A DNA stretch of 64,000 bases from the NCBI GenBank assembly GCA_027493955.1, contig JAOSJT010000001.1, forward strand, positions 3,583,131-3,647,130. Direction: 5' to 3'. How positions within the stretch are numbered: the first letter of the stretch is position 1; each line of letters starts with the position of its first letter. Origin of the DNA: Bacteroidia bacterium. GTDB taxonomy: Bacteria > Bacteroidota > Ignavibacteria > SZUA-365. Positions 34,854-43,219 of the stretch are shown in pieces. Below the pieces are notes generated by a model. That model was given only the letters and a program-made list of their open reading frames with translations, ran no database searches and was not told where the DNA came from. Both the position numbers and the translations under genes were made by a program.

Positions 34854-35480
34854 ATGATCAGGCGCATTTCCATACCGCTTCTCCTCCTCTCAACCCTGCT
34901 GTTGGGCTCGTGCAATGTGTTAAAAGAAATGCAGAAATCCATCACCAATCTCAGTCGCTGCAAATTCAAATTGGAATCCGTCAATGGCTTTTCCCTGATG
35001 GGTGTAAATCTTTCGAACAAGTCTTCTCTGTCCGATTTCAGTGTGATGGACGGAGCGAAACTTGCCGCCGGGTTCGCGCGCGGAGAGTTTCCCGCATCGT
35101 TCACATTGAATGTCGCTGCCATCAATCCCAACGACGGCACCGGTGGTACGCCGCAGACAAGCGCGACGCTCACCAGTTTCGCCTGGACACTGATACTGGA
35201 CAACACGCTGACGATCAACGGCAATATCACCGATCCCATCACCATTCCGGGAACGGGTCAACAGAGCATCATTCCCCTGCAAATGAATCTGGATCTGGCG
35301 AAGTTTTTCAAGGACAAAGGTTATGAAAGCGTGGTGAATCTCGCGCTTGCGCTGGGGGGGGTGAACAGCTCGCCGTCACGCATCACCCTGAGAGCGACTC
35401 CGCGCATTCGCACATCGCTCGGGGATATTACCTACCCGGGTGCGATCGACATCATTGACAAGGAATTCAAAGCGCAGTAA
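34854..35480 (+). CDS. LEA14/WHy-like lipoprotein
   Basis: 208 aa. A clear lipoprotein signal (LLLLSTLLLGSCNV, lipid Cys17) and then one beta-sandwich domain. The pattern LESVNGFSLMGVNLSNKSSLSDFS, SFTLNVAAINPNDG, FAWTLILDNTLTINGNI and IIPLQMNLDL resembles LEA type 2/WHy domains, which often occur in envelope lipoproteins of this phylum. The ATG at 34854 with GGAG at -10 was preferred over one 11 codons upstream. It is followed by a terminator, so it is probably a single-gene unit. Function unknown. Confidence 0.82.
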   Translation: MIRRISIPLLLLSTLLLGSCNVLKEMQKSITNLSRCKFKLESVNGFSLMGVNLSNKSSLSDFSVMDGAKLAAGFARGEFPASFTLNVAAINPNDGTGGTPQTSATLTSFAWTLILDNTLTINGNITDPITIPGTGQQSIIPLQMNLDLAKFFKDKGYESVVNLALALGGVNSSPSRITLRATPRIRTSLGDITYPGAIDIIDKEFKAQ

Positions 35481-35570
35481 CAACATCGTCAGTCGGAGTG
35501 TATCGCTCGATAGAAGCCTTTTCCTCCGCATTGCATTGCCGGATGGGGTGATGCACGGTATAAACGAACA

Positions 35571-35596
35571 AGGGCGCGGAAATCCGCGCCCTTTGT
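35571..35596. terminator. Bidirectional terminator between lipoprotein and NlpC/P60 genes
   Basis: A nearly perfect palindrome, AGGGCGCGGA (35571-35580) with TCCGCGCCCT (35583-35592), loop AA, followed by TTGTTAT. It lies between convergent genes. Confidence 0.82.
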
Positions 35597-35640
35597 TATG
35601 CGGTGAAGAATCACCGCAACGTTCTCATCGGAGGTGTGAT

Positions 35641-36516
35641 TCAGCGGCTGGCCTGTGCTTCCCCCGCATCGAGCTTGACGAGGCGACGTGCACCCACATA
35701 GGTCCGGTTGTAGTAGGGATGATCCAGACTGGAAATGATGACACCGTACTTCGTGCTCGCATGCGCGAAGAGATTTTCTCCAACGTAAATACCGACATGC
35801 GAAACAGCGGCGCGGCGACGGCGGGTTTTGAAAAAGACAAGGTCGCCGACCTTTAAATCATCGCGCTTGATCGTGTCCCCGACGCGAAATTGTTCGTTCG
35901 AGCTGCGCGGTAAACGAAGTCCGAGAGCGCGGTTGTACACGGTGCCGGTAAAGGCCGAGCAGTCCAATCCACGCGTGGCATCCATACCGCCGTAACGATA
36001 GGTCAGGCCGAGCAGGTTGATGATTTCCCGCATCATTTCCGGACGGTTGATCGAGGGATTGGCCTCGAGCGCCGATTTTTCGGCATTGGCCATAGTCTGG
36101 GAAATCACCTTTTCCATGACCAACGGACTCACGGCGGGGACATCCTCGCCATCAAAGTCGTCACCCTCGGCGAGTTCGTCCTCCACTTCCTCCACATCGA
36201 GGCCGAGTTCATCCACACGCAACGACAGCGTGCTGGCTGACTGGTTCACGATCAGTCGCTTCACTTCGTCCTGATCTGCGGGAAGATCGGCGTTGAGTTT
36301 TGCCTGTTCCTTGATATTGGAGTAGGATGCGACGGTCGCGGGATCGATGAGGTCTTTAGAGGAGCGCTGTGCCTGCGGGAGCTGGTCGGGAGCGAAAGAC
36401 GTGCTTGAGGTTCTGAATCGTGGCAGGGGTTCGAGCGAGGAACAGGCTCCGAAGAGCAGGCCTGCCAGGGGAAGCAACAATATGAAAGAACGCGGAAATC
36501 GGAGCGTCAGTCTCAC
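35641..36516 (-). CDS. NlpC/P60-family cell-wall peptidase, lipoprotein
   Basis: 291 aa. Lipoprotein signal LPLAGLLFGACSS (lipid Cys25). A ~140-residue acidic, probably flexible linker follows. The C-terminal NlpC/P60 domain has the catalytic Cys in TRGLDCSAFTGTVYN, His in AAVSHVGIYVG and a second His in NLFAHAS, as in gamma-D-glutamyl-meso-DAP endopeptidases. It probably cleaves peptidoglycan peptides from the periplasmic face. It stands alone. Confidence 0.93.
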   Translation of the reverse strand: MRLTLRFPRSFILLLPLAGLLFGACSSLEPLPRFRTSSTSFAPDQLPQAQRSSKDLIDPATVASYSNIKEQAKLNADLPADQDEVKRLIVNQSASTLSLRVDELGLDVEEVEDELAEGDDFDGEDVPAVSPLVMEKVISQTMANAEKSALEANPSINRPEMMREIINLLGLTYRYGGMDATRGLDCSAFTGTVYNRALGLRLPRSSNEQFRVGDTIKRDDLKVGDLVFFKTRRRRAAVSHVGIYVGENLFAHASTKYGVIISSLDHPYYNRTYVGARRLVKLDAGEAQASR

Positions 36517-36794
36517 CTGTGGTTCCTTCTCATTAGTGAATGGGAAAGAACGCCGTTACCTGCTACTGCTTCCGTGCGACCGAGGTACCGTCAGGAAATC
36601 GGAGACATACCACCCCAGCGGGAGATATCTTTCTGATTCTCTTTGCGTGTCGGTACCGTCATTCGGCTGTGTGGAAACAATGATGCAACAGGAGCTGTGA
36701 CGTTCGTAATTTGAAACAGTGATGGCACCGGTCATGTGATCCGATGCACGATGGATTCGACGGAGATGTAAAACATACTCCTAGGTATCTAAAG

Positions 36795-36932
36795 TTACCG
36801 GCGGTTGCGGAAAAATGCAAGAAGCGGCGCAAGCGCATAAATACGGCCTGAGATGCTGATCGCCGGGCGTACACCCCTGTGAACACGCGGCTTGCGGGTA
36901 CCCGAATTATCCGAATTATTTTTTTCCGCCAT
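36795..36932 (-). CDS. Possible small basic protein (45 aa)
   Basis: MAEKNNSDNSGTRKPRVHRG is followed by a short hydrophobic stretch (IYALAPLLAF) and RNRR. A weak AAGAAG lies upstream. The charge pattern is plausible for a small membrane-associated protein, but there is no homology to lean on and it may be chance. Confidence 0.3.
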   Translation of the reverse strand: MAEKNNSDNSGTRKPRVHRGVRPAISISGRIYALAPLLAFFRNRR

Positions 36933-37002
36933 TGTGTCGCTTCTTTGAACATTTTTTACAAAACGCGCCACAATGCACACCCCTGGCCCTGCCCGAGGGA
37001 GG

Positions 37003-37098
37003 GTGGTTTCGGCTTCGCTCAGGGACCGGGCGGCCCGTGCGCGTCCCTTCGGCTTCGCTCAGGGACCGTTGAAGGGATGCTCGGGGACCGACGAAGGG
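37003..37098. repeat. Dispersed GC-rich intergenic repeat, two to three copies
   Basis: TTTCGGCTTCGCTCAGGGACC near 37007, CTTCGGCTTCGCTCAGGGACC near 37046, and a diverged copy near 37079. The core is shared with the array at 6.6-7.0 kb and the repeat at 49.8 kb. It sits immediately after the 3' end of the neighbouring minus-strand gene. Confidence 0.8.
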
Positions 37099-37101
37099 CG
37101 T

Positions 37102-37641
37102 CTAGTTCATATACCTGGGCTTGCCGGAATAGAAACCAAAGCGCGCGAGAGCGTCGTGCACCGACTCGGGTCGGGATGGTTGTTGATATTCTATGAGAGG
37201 TACGCCCGCACCAGAAAGATCAATCCTCACGCTGTAGTATCGTGTGCCTGCCGCGTTGTCCCGGGAATCATGCGGGGGCTCATGGAAAACGGCTCCCGCG
37301 AGTCTTGCTTCTTCGCGCATACGCTCCCTGAAGGCTTCAACCTCTTCAGGAGGAATCTCCTGTATCGTGCAGCCGAGGTGCCGAAAATACTCATTCATGT
37401 TCACCCGCTGAGGTCGAAATAGTGGAGCCGTTATACGCGCGTCAGGAGGGAGAGGGATGGCGATGGGTTTGCATCTTGCGGCACGAAGCTGTAGAAAACC
37501 CGGTTCGCATGCACCGGAGCGACCACGCGGTATCCTGAACCAGCCCTCGGCTATCGCAAGGCGTTTTTCAATAAAGAGCATCATCCGCAGCTCGATGCTG
37601 CGAACATTGACCACGAGACGTGAGGAATACGGCTTGATCAT
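37102..37641 (-). CDS. Hypothetical protein, 179 aa
   Basis: No family recognised. The start at MIKPYSSRLVVNVRS is supported by AGAGGTGAT just upstream; the frame is open 29 codons further. The protein has no signal peptide or TM segment. The first ~85 residues (MLFIEKRLAIAEGWFRIPRG) are basic and strand-rich; the second half holds an acidic helix (IPPEEVEAFRERMREEARLA) and an end rich in aromatic residues (ALARFGFYSGKPRYMN). The composition is that of a soluble cytoplasmic protein, so it is probably a real gene. Confidence 0.6.
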   Translation of the reverse strand: MIKPYSSRLVVNVRSIELRMMLFIEKRLAIAEGWFRIPRGRSGACEPGFLQLRAARCKPIAIPLPPDARITAPLFRPQRVNMNEYFRHLGCTIQEIPPEEVEAFRERMREEARLAGAVFHEPPHDSRDNAAGTRYYSVRIDLSGAGVPLIEYQQPSRPESVHDALARFGFYSGKPRYMN

Positions 37642-37810
37642 ACTATCACCTCTGTGAGTAATTTGTGTTTCATTTTTTATCTGCGGGAAAATGTCCGTGC
37701 CGGCTGCCCGGAGTAATCGGGGCAGCATGCGAGTGAAGAGTGGGAGCGATCGGTGCGGATCAAGGACCAGTGCCCCTTACCCGCCCCATCGCAGGAAATT
37801 GCAGCGTCGC

Positions 37811-38059
37811 TCAGCAGTTACCGCGTCCGCAGTCACAGCCCTCGCGCGGTGCGAAGCTGCCGCACTGGAATTCGGCGCGCGGCTCGCAAATCATGTGATC
37901 GAGGCGCGCGAGCGTGCAGAGAATGGACTCGATGGGATGCTCGCTCGTGTCCATTTTGCAGACGACGCACAGAGATGGCTTGGGTATGGTGACGGGGTCG
38001 TAGCGGTTTCCGTCGTCGTCGAAGAAACCGTCCAGTTCGAAATCCGGGTGCTGGTTCAT
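37811..38059 (-). CDS. Small Cys-rich protein, probably metal-binding
   Basis: 82 aa starting MNQHPDFELDGFFDDDGNRY, with AGGGAG before the ATG. Cysteines come as CVVC in PKPSLCVVCKMD, a CTLARLD segment, a further Cys and the unusual end CDCGRGNC. I recall the central PKPSLCxxCxxD...CxLxRxDQ pattern from small conserved proteins of Bacteroidetes, function unknown; the Cys tail here seems extra. The spacing suggests a zinc site. It is divergent from the beta-helix gene. Confidence 0.7.
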   Translation of the reverse strand: MNQHPDFELDGFFDDDGNRYDPVTIPKPSLCVVCKMDTSEHPIESILCTLARLDHMICEPRAEFQCGSFAPREGCDCGRGNC

Positions 38060-38192
38060 GGTGTACTCCCTGTACAGTGTGATGTGGCGACCGGCGGCGA
38101 CTCCCGATTTGCCGGTCAATGGGAAAAGAAATATATAGGATTCAGACAATCGTGCAATGGATTTCCGCGTCCCTGATTTTGTGAGGTACAAG

Positions 38193-39695
38193 ATGAAAGC
38201 GTTCACACTTCTTTTGCTGCTGCTTCCGTGCTCACTCGGCGCACAAGTGCTGCGCATCGGCCCGGGCGGCTACGCTTCGTTACAGGCGGCCGCCGTGGAC
38301 GCCAGACCCGGCGATACGCTGCTTTTCATGGCGGGTACGCATGCGGGTGGTTCGTATATCAGCAATCTCCAGGGAAGATCGGATGCATGGATAGTGATCA
38401 CCGGTCCCGCCTCCGGGGAAGCCCGCATCACAGGCGGAAGCACGGCGCTGCAATTCAGCGATCCGGCGTATCTCAAGATCAGGGGACTGGTGTTCGAGGG
38501 TCAGACCGGCAATGGCGTGAACATCGACGATGCCGGTAGTATGGATACACCGGCGCATGATATCATCATCGAGCAGTGCACCTTTCGCGATATCAACGCG
38601 ACGGGAAACAACGACCTGCTGAAAATGTCCGGTGTGGATGACTTTGTCGTACGCGACTGCGTTTTTCTGAACGGCTCGCCCGGAGGCAGCATGATAGACA
38701 TGGTGGGCTGTCATGACGGGTTGTTCGAGAACAACGTCTTCACCAATGGCGGATCGAACAGCATACAGGCCAAGGGCGGCACGAGCGACATTCTCATCAC
38801 CCGCAACCGTTTTATCAACGGCGGTCAACGGGCCATCAATATCGGTGGATCGACGGGTCTGGCATTTTTCCGGCCGAGCGATGCCAATTTCGAAGCGGCG
38901 CGCATATTTATTTACGCCAATCTCTTCCGCGGCGGCATGACTCCCTTTGCCTATGTAGGCGCGGTGCATTGCGACGTTGCGAACAACACCGTGCTGTATC
39001 CGGACAAATGGGTGATACGCATTCTGCAGGAGACCACCGATGCCCGCTTCCTGCAATGCGGAGACAACAGCTTCCGCAACAATCTGGTCGTCGTCGACAA
39101 TCGGGCGATTTCACCCTCCGTCAACATCGGAGGAAACACCCGTCCCGAAACCTTTACCTTCGCGAACAACCTCTGGTACAATAGCGAGCAACCCTCGTGG
39201 GCCGGTCCCTCGTTGCCCTCGACGGAAACGAACGGACGGTATCGGACCAATCCGATGCTGCGCGACATCGCCGCCAACGATGTGGCGCCGCTCGCGGCTT
39301 CTCCCGCCATCGGTGCCGGGCTGAGCATCCCGGAACTGCGCTTCGATCTTCCCGGCCAGCGCTACAACGCGCCTCCCTCCATCGGCGCGATAGAGGGCAA
39401 TCCCGCGACCACCATTGTGCAGGCAATGCTTCCCGCGCGCGAGACGGGAATGCAGATCTATCCTCATCCCGTCGGTGACGGCGCAAGCATTCGCGTGTTC
39501 GCTGCGGGAGAGAACGAGGATGTCGCGCTGCTGTATGATATGCTCGGAAAAAAGATCGCCGGGATTCCGTTGCGTCACAGCGCTGCGGGCGTACTGAGCG
39601 GACGACTGGAAGCCGCCGCGTTGCCCAAGGGTGTGTATTTGCTGGTGCTCGCGTCGCAACCCCAGCGGCGGAGCATTATCAGTGTTGTGCGTTAG
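38193..39695 (+). CDS. Secreted right-handed parallel beta-helix protein with T9SS sorting domain
   Basis: 500 aa. Signal peptide (FTLLLLLLPCSLGAQ). The mature part reads like a parallel beta-helix of the pectate-lyase/Right_handed type: GYASLQAAAVDARPGDTLLF, then successive turns such as IIIEQCTFRDINATGNND, FVVRDCVFLNGSPGGS, GLFENNVFTNGGSNSIQ and ILITRNRFINGG. The C-terminal ~75 residues are a sorting domain (MQIYPHPVGDGASIRVF ... LPKGVYLLVLAS). It is likely to bind or cleave polysaccharide at the cell surface; catalytic residues cannot be assigned. Start chosen at the signal peptide, 12 codons into the frame. Its 3' end overlaps the convergent protease gene by 4 nt. Confidence 0.87.
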   Translation: MKAFTLLLLLLPCSLGAQVLRIGPGGYASLQAAAVDARPGDTLLFMAGTHAGGSYISNLQGRSDAWIVITGPASGEARITGGSTALQFSDPAYLKIRGLVFEGQTGNGVNIDDAGSMDTPAHDIIIEQCTFRDINATGNNDLLKMSGVDDFVVRDCVFLNGSPGGSMIDMVGCHDGLFENNVFTNGGSNSIQAKGGTSDILITRNRFINGGQRAINIGGSTGLAFFRPSDANFEAARIFIYANLFRGGMTPFAYVGAVHCDVANNTVLYPDKWVIRILQETTDARFLQCGDNSFRNNLVVVDNRAISPSVNIGGNTRPETFTFANNLWYNSEQPSWAGPSLPSTETNGRYRTNPMLRDIAANDVAPLAASPAIGAGLSIPELRFDLPGQRYNAPPSIGAIEGNPATTIVQAMLPARETGMQIYPHPVGDGASIRVFAAGENEDVALLYDMLGKKIAGIPLRHSAAGVLSGRLEAAALPKGVYLLVLASQPQRRSIISVVR

Positions 39696-40399
39696 ATCAC
39701 GCCAAGGGCGATGAGCACGAAGGCCGGGCCGTTGAGCACGGCGTGAATGATGACGCCAATCCAGGAATTCGCGCGCCGCTGCACGATGAAGGGCAGAATG
39801 AACAGTATCGGCAGCAGCGTGAGCAGCAATTGCCAGCCGAAGGCGACGTGAAACACCGTCCAACCCAGCGCGTGGTGCAGCCAGGCGTGACTGCCGATGC
39901 CCTCCTCCATTCGGGGCAGCATGACGCCGCGCCACAGAATTTCCTCTCCCATGATATTGAGCAGCCAGAACGGCAGCCAGGCGAGGAGAATCCAGTAGCG
40001 GCCGGGCCCCAGCACCTCGAAGCGCATGAACGGCGGTTGCGTATGCACCGCGCCGGCGAAGGCCTCGATCAGCTTCATGATCACCATGCTGAGCGTTCCG
40101 ATGGCAAGCACCCCGCCGAGCGTCCACATCCAGTCCTCGCGGTTCATCGCCCTGAAGCGCAGCCGCTCCCGCCAGATGGACGGACGAAGCGGGCCTTCGC
40201 GTTCGAGCAGCACCCAGGCCGCAATCAGCAATGGGAGAAACACGCCGAGCCCCGCGCACAGAAACCACGACACAATGATCTCGATACCCGCCGCCTCGCT
40301 GAGCCAGGGAATAAACAACTGCGTATGCAGCAGCAGCGCCGCGGCGGCGATGATGAAGATGACGCGGGATTGGGAAATGGACATGGGAGGGAGAGACAT
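39692..40399 (-). CDS. CPBP-family intramembrane glutamic/metalloprotease
   Basis: 235 aa, about six to eight TM segments. The CAAX protease/bacteriocin-processing motifs are present: EEILWRG in LLNIMGEEILWRGVML, then HVAFGW and HAVLNGPA. It cleaves proteins within the inner membrane; bacterial members act in stress, peptide processing or immunity. The ATG at 40399 (MSLPPMSISQS) or 40384 is likely; the frame is open to 40753 but similarity stops here. The first 81 codons and 66 bp upstream are duplicated at 42.7-43.0 kb. Confidence 0.87.
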   Translation of the reverse strand: MSLPPMSISQSRVIFIIAAAALLLHTQLFIPWLSEAAGIEIIVSWFLCAGLGVFLPLLIAAWVLLEREGPLRPSIWRERLRFRAMNREDWMWTLGGVLAIGTLSMVIMKLIEAFAGAVHTQPPFMRFEVLGPGRYWILLAWLPFWLLNIMGEEILWRGVMLPRMEEGIGSHAWLHHALGWTVFHVAFGWQLLLTLLPILFILPFIVQRRANSWIGVIIHAVLNGPAFVLIALGVI

Positions 40400-40465
40400 G
40401 CGATATCCGTGTTGATGACCGATAGGGGAAAAATACGAAGCAACGGGCAGAGTGCGGTATGCACG
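40156..40465. repeat. 310-bp direct repeat, copy 1 (inside and upstream of CPBP gene)
   Basis: Identical to 42685-42994 except for two adjacent bases (CAACGG versus CGGCGG near 40443). Copy 1 covers codons 1-81 of the intact CPBP gene plus 66 bp of upstream DNA, so it is presumably the original. The centres are 2529 bp apart. Confidence 0.95.
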
Positions 40466-40907
40466 ATGGAGATGCGGATGCGGGAGGGTAGGTGACAGCT
40501 TGAACGTCGTCGCCGGTGGAGGCGTGCTTTCGAGACAGCTCGAGGCAGAGGTAATCTCTCTGATCCGCTTCATCACGCCGTACCGAAAATTCTTTTTACC
40601 AGAAGACATCAAACGCTTGCATTTCTGTTTTTTTTTTACGTTAAAAGCAACTAGTACGTGAGGTCTTTGTTGGATCCGAAAATGCAGATGTACCCGTGAA
40701 GGGGTAGAGCAGAAGAGCGGTACGGGCAATACGTTACGTTTTATATAAGACAATCCGACCTTGTTAGTATGATTAGGAGTTGCGAGAAATGCGCCATATT
40801 CTGTCGCTTGCTGTAGGTATCCCCTTCATCCGAAGGTTGGTGAGCGCACAACATCCAGCGAAGGCCCCGTCGATGCGAGAATTTCTGAATTGGAACCAAG
40901 GTGCGCC
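40400..40907. other. 508-bp intergenic region, start of AT-richer patch
   Basis: Contains the end of direct-repeat copy 1 (to 40465), an A/T-rich stretch with a nine-T run near 40630, and TATATAAG near 40743 that could be a promoter element for the following gene. A possible leader ORF lies at 40789-40926. Nothing else recognised. Confidence 0.5.
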
Positions 40908-40926
40908 ATGTGCAGACGAAGCTTGA
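40789..40926 (+). CDS. Possible leader/small ORF (45 aa)
   Basis: ATG preceded by TTAGGAG about 9 bp upstream. The product begins MRHILSLAVGIPFIRRLVSA. It overlaps the start of the secreted-protein gene at 40908 in another frame, so it might couple translation, or be chance. No homology recognised. Confidence 0.25.
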   Translation: MRHILSLAVGIPFIRRLVSAQHPAKAPSMREFLNWNQGAPCADEA

Positions 40927-41798
40927 ATATTCTTTGTGTGATCGTGCTACCTGTTGTCGCTCTGATCACCCTCGCGGATACGGCATACAGTCAGGCGGTG
41001 ATCACCGCAAAGGCACGGATCATCGGCGTTGAACGATATAATCAGCATGGCAGCGGTTCAGGTCCAACCATTGTGGGACCCAACATTATACGGCATGTGC
41101 AATCAGATCTGGCGGAGTTGCCATCAAACGGATCCAGTTTCCAGTTTAACAAGACGGATCAGAGTTCGGATTTGAGCTTCAGAGACACCTGCGATTTACA
41201 CACGACCCTGGAATTTGACAGCGTTTCCCAGGCAGGAAAAATCGGTATTCATTCCTGCAGCGACGTCACAGTCAGTAGCTTTTACACGAAGCAGAGTATG
41301 TATCCCGGGGTGATTCACAACACCTTTGAATTCCGTACGACGCGCATCGGAGTTGAATTGGAATCGGAACATGATCCGAATCTCACGGTGAGAGAGAGGA
41401 ATCTCGTATCGGCATCGCCATCATTGGCAATCTGGAGCGCAGAACGTCTCCTTCCGCATATCGCTACATCGGAGGATGCAATGAAATCCCTATTGGAAAA
41501 ACTACTGACTTTTTCCATACCAGGGATTTTTGTTCAACAGGTTGACATTAACGTAGAACGAGAAACCGCGACACTTCATGATCAGAGAATCCGCATACAT
41601 GCGAAGGCGTCAAATGAATCCACTCTCCTGCCCGCAATCCATGAGATTGACGGGACAATCGTTGTAGATGGAGGCAACGTAACAATGATACAGGTACAGG
41701 TCGCTACATCGCCGGGGAAAGAACAAGGAAAAGGCCGACACGGAATTGCGCTTGATGTTTCAGGCGTGCTAACGCTTGAAGTGAATAGAGTACACTGA
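40908..41798 (+). CDS. Exported hypothetical protein
   Basis: 296 aa from ATG 40908 (AAGG 7 bp upstream; a TTG six codons earlier is less likely). A signal peptide is clear (LNILCVIVLPVVALITLADTAYSQ). The mature protein contains YNQHGSGSGPTIVGPN, two Cys in FRDTCDLHTT and GIHSCSDVTV that may form a disulfide, and a strand-rich C-terminal half (IDGTIVVDGGNVTMIQVQVA). I recognise no family. Codon use is visibly more A/T-rich than in the flanking genes. It is followed at 20 bp by the interrupted lipoprotein gene and is probably in one operon with it. Confidence 0.7.
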   Translation: MCRRSLNILCVIVLPVVALITLADTAYSQAVITAKARIIGVERYNQHGSGSGPTIVGPNIIRHVQSDLAELPSNGSSFQFNKTDQSSDLSFRDTCDLHTTLEFDSVSQAGKIGIHSCSDVTVSSFYTKQSMYPGVIHNTFEFRTTRIGVELESEHDPNLTVRERNLVSASPSLAIWSAERLLPHIATSEDAMKSLLEKLLTFSIPGIFVQQVDINVERETATLHDQRIRIHAKASNESTLLPAIHEIDGTIVVDGGNVTMIQVQVATSPGKEQGKGRHGIALDVSGVLTLEVNRVH

Positions 41799-41818
41799 AC
41801 CTTTAACAGGAGGAAACA

Positions 41819-42577
41819 ATGAAGATCACAGTTTCTTGCTCAATGTTGGCGTTCGTCTTGCTGTTCTTCGTAATGTGCTAAGACGAAACGCCGCTTACAG
41901 GTAGCAACAGCCATCAAGCGCCGGCTACGATTCACATGCCATTCAACGGCAATAACCCGTATGACTCGACAGGCATAGTGCACAACAACCTGCTCGAATA
42001 TCTTATCAACTACATCCCAGCTGATGACACGAGCGGAACCGGTCGAGCCAGCGCGTTGAAGGATGGAATATATTCGTTGTATGACTCACTAGGTCTCACG
42101 ATGGCCGATGCAGACTCATTGATCCAGTGGATCTCCAATAACTTCCACGCCGGTGAATCTCAACAATGGTTGAACAGCTATATCGCGAACTATTCATCCC
42201 CTAGATGTACTCAGCGTGAGCTGGGCTACATTCACCAAATCGGTCAGGCCTTCGAGGTAGCAACTGACTCAGCCGGTATTATGAACGCCCTGCTTTCGAT
42301 TGAATATGCGATGGTTCACGAAAATTGGGAAGAAGAGGAGACAATCGCTCTCGGGGCGATTTCCATTGCCAAAAATTCAACATATAGCGCGCTCACGAAA
42401 CAAGTCGGCGGTTGCCTATCGGCTGAAATTTATGCGTGTAGTGTAGATTATACGTCGTATCTTGCATCAATGGATGCAGATTGTGACAGAAAAAAAGCGG
42501 AGAGGTCCTCAGCGGGTATGTCAGCAGTAGCCTACGCCTTGTACATCTGTTGGGAACACTGGAATCCGGAAGGATAG
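41819..42577 (+). pseudogene. Lipoprotein-like gene interrupted by an in-frame TAA at codon 21
   Basis: A strong ribosome-binding site (AGGAGG) sits 5 bp before the ATG at 41819. The first 20 codons encode a signal-peptide-like MKITVSCSMLAFVLLFFVMC, and codon 21 is TAA (41879-41881). The same frame then stays open for 231 codons, starting DETPLTGSNSHQ, as expected for the mature part of a lipoprotein. A stop-free remnant could only start at ATG 41936, which has no ribosome-binding site and no signal. The mature part is helical and acidic (SLIQWISNNFHAGESQQW) with four Cys late on; no family recognised. Nonsense mutation, sequencing error and recoding are all possible. Confidence 0.65.
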
Positions 42578-42604
42578 GGTGAGCCGAATAAGAAGTAGTA
42601 ATTG

Positions 42605-42928
42605 TCAAATGACGGGACCGTCGACCCCAATCGGTGGTCCCGTTGTAAGTGAAACGGGAAGCAGTAAGCAAGAATCGAGTTTTGAGCGCAGCCGCTCCCG
42701 CCAGATGGACGGACGAAGCGGGCCTTCGCGTTCGAGCAGCACCCAGGCCGCAATCAGCAATGGGAGAAACACGCCGAGCCCCGCGCACAGAAACCACGAC
42801 ACAATGATCTCGATACCCGCCGCCTCGCTGAGCCAGGGAATAAACAACTGCGTATGCAGCAGCAGCGCCGCGGCGGCGATGATGAAGATGACGCGGGATT
42901 GGGAAATGGACATGGGAGGGAGAGACAT
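42605..42928 (-). pseudogene. Truncated second copy of the CPBP protease gene
   Basis: Codons 1-81 match the intact CPBP gene exactly from the ATG at 42928. After 42685 the sequence switches to unrelated DNA, adding about 26 missense codons (SKLDSCLLLPV) before a stop. It lacks the EEILWRG and His motifs, so it cannot be an active protease, though a membrane peptide could still be made. Confidence 0.85.
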
Positions 42929-42994
42929 GCGATATCCGTGTTGATGACCGATAGGGGAAAAATACGAAGCGGCGGGCAGAGTGCGGTATGCACG
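42685..42994. repeat. 310-bp direct repeat, copy 2
   Basis: 308 of 310 bases identical to 40156-40465, same orientation. The flanking bases on both sides are unrelated to those of copy 1. No target-site duplication or transposase is visible. Confidence 0.95.
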
Positions 42995-43219
42995 CCTAGG
43001 CGACGTATGAGCGCGGTGATAGTCCTTAGGGTCGCTTACACCAGAAGCCATGGGGGACGTTTTGGCACGGATGCCAGCGCAGATGCTGCTTCGAAGCCAC
43101 CGCCGCCGCCCTGAACCCGAATTGTAGCCGATGGGAGATGCTGGAAAGCCACCTCCGCTTCCGGTTTATTCGGATGTGTCATATCTTCAATGAAACGACA
43201 TCAATGGAAGGACAAGGTT

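Larger units (their letters stand above)
36517..37101. other. 585-bp intergenic region with GC-rich repeats and one possible small ORF
   Basis: Between two minus-strand genes. It holds the dispersed TTCGGCTTCGCTCAGGGACC repeats at 37003-37098 and a possible 45-codon ORF at 36795-36932. Nothing is recognised in 36517-36794 except that it should contain the promoter of the NlpC/P60 gene. Confidence 0.5.

Noticed and set aside
36517-37101. tRNA or other structured RNA gene
   Set aside because: No cloverleaf or TTCRANY loop context; the GC-rich part is explained by the dispersed repeats.
39111-40268. 385-codon minus-strand open frame
   Set aside because: Arg/Ala/Gly-rich translation antisense to the beta-helix gene and out of frame with the CPBP gene; typical of a GC-rich shadow.
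40466-42684. Transposon or integron insertion
   Set aside because: No transposase, integrase, terminal inverted repeat or target duplication is visible; only the 310-bp direct repeat supports mobility.
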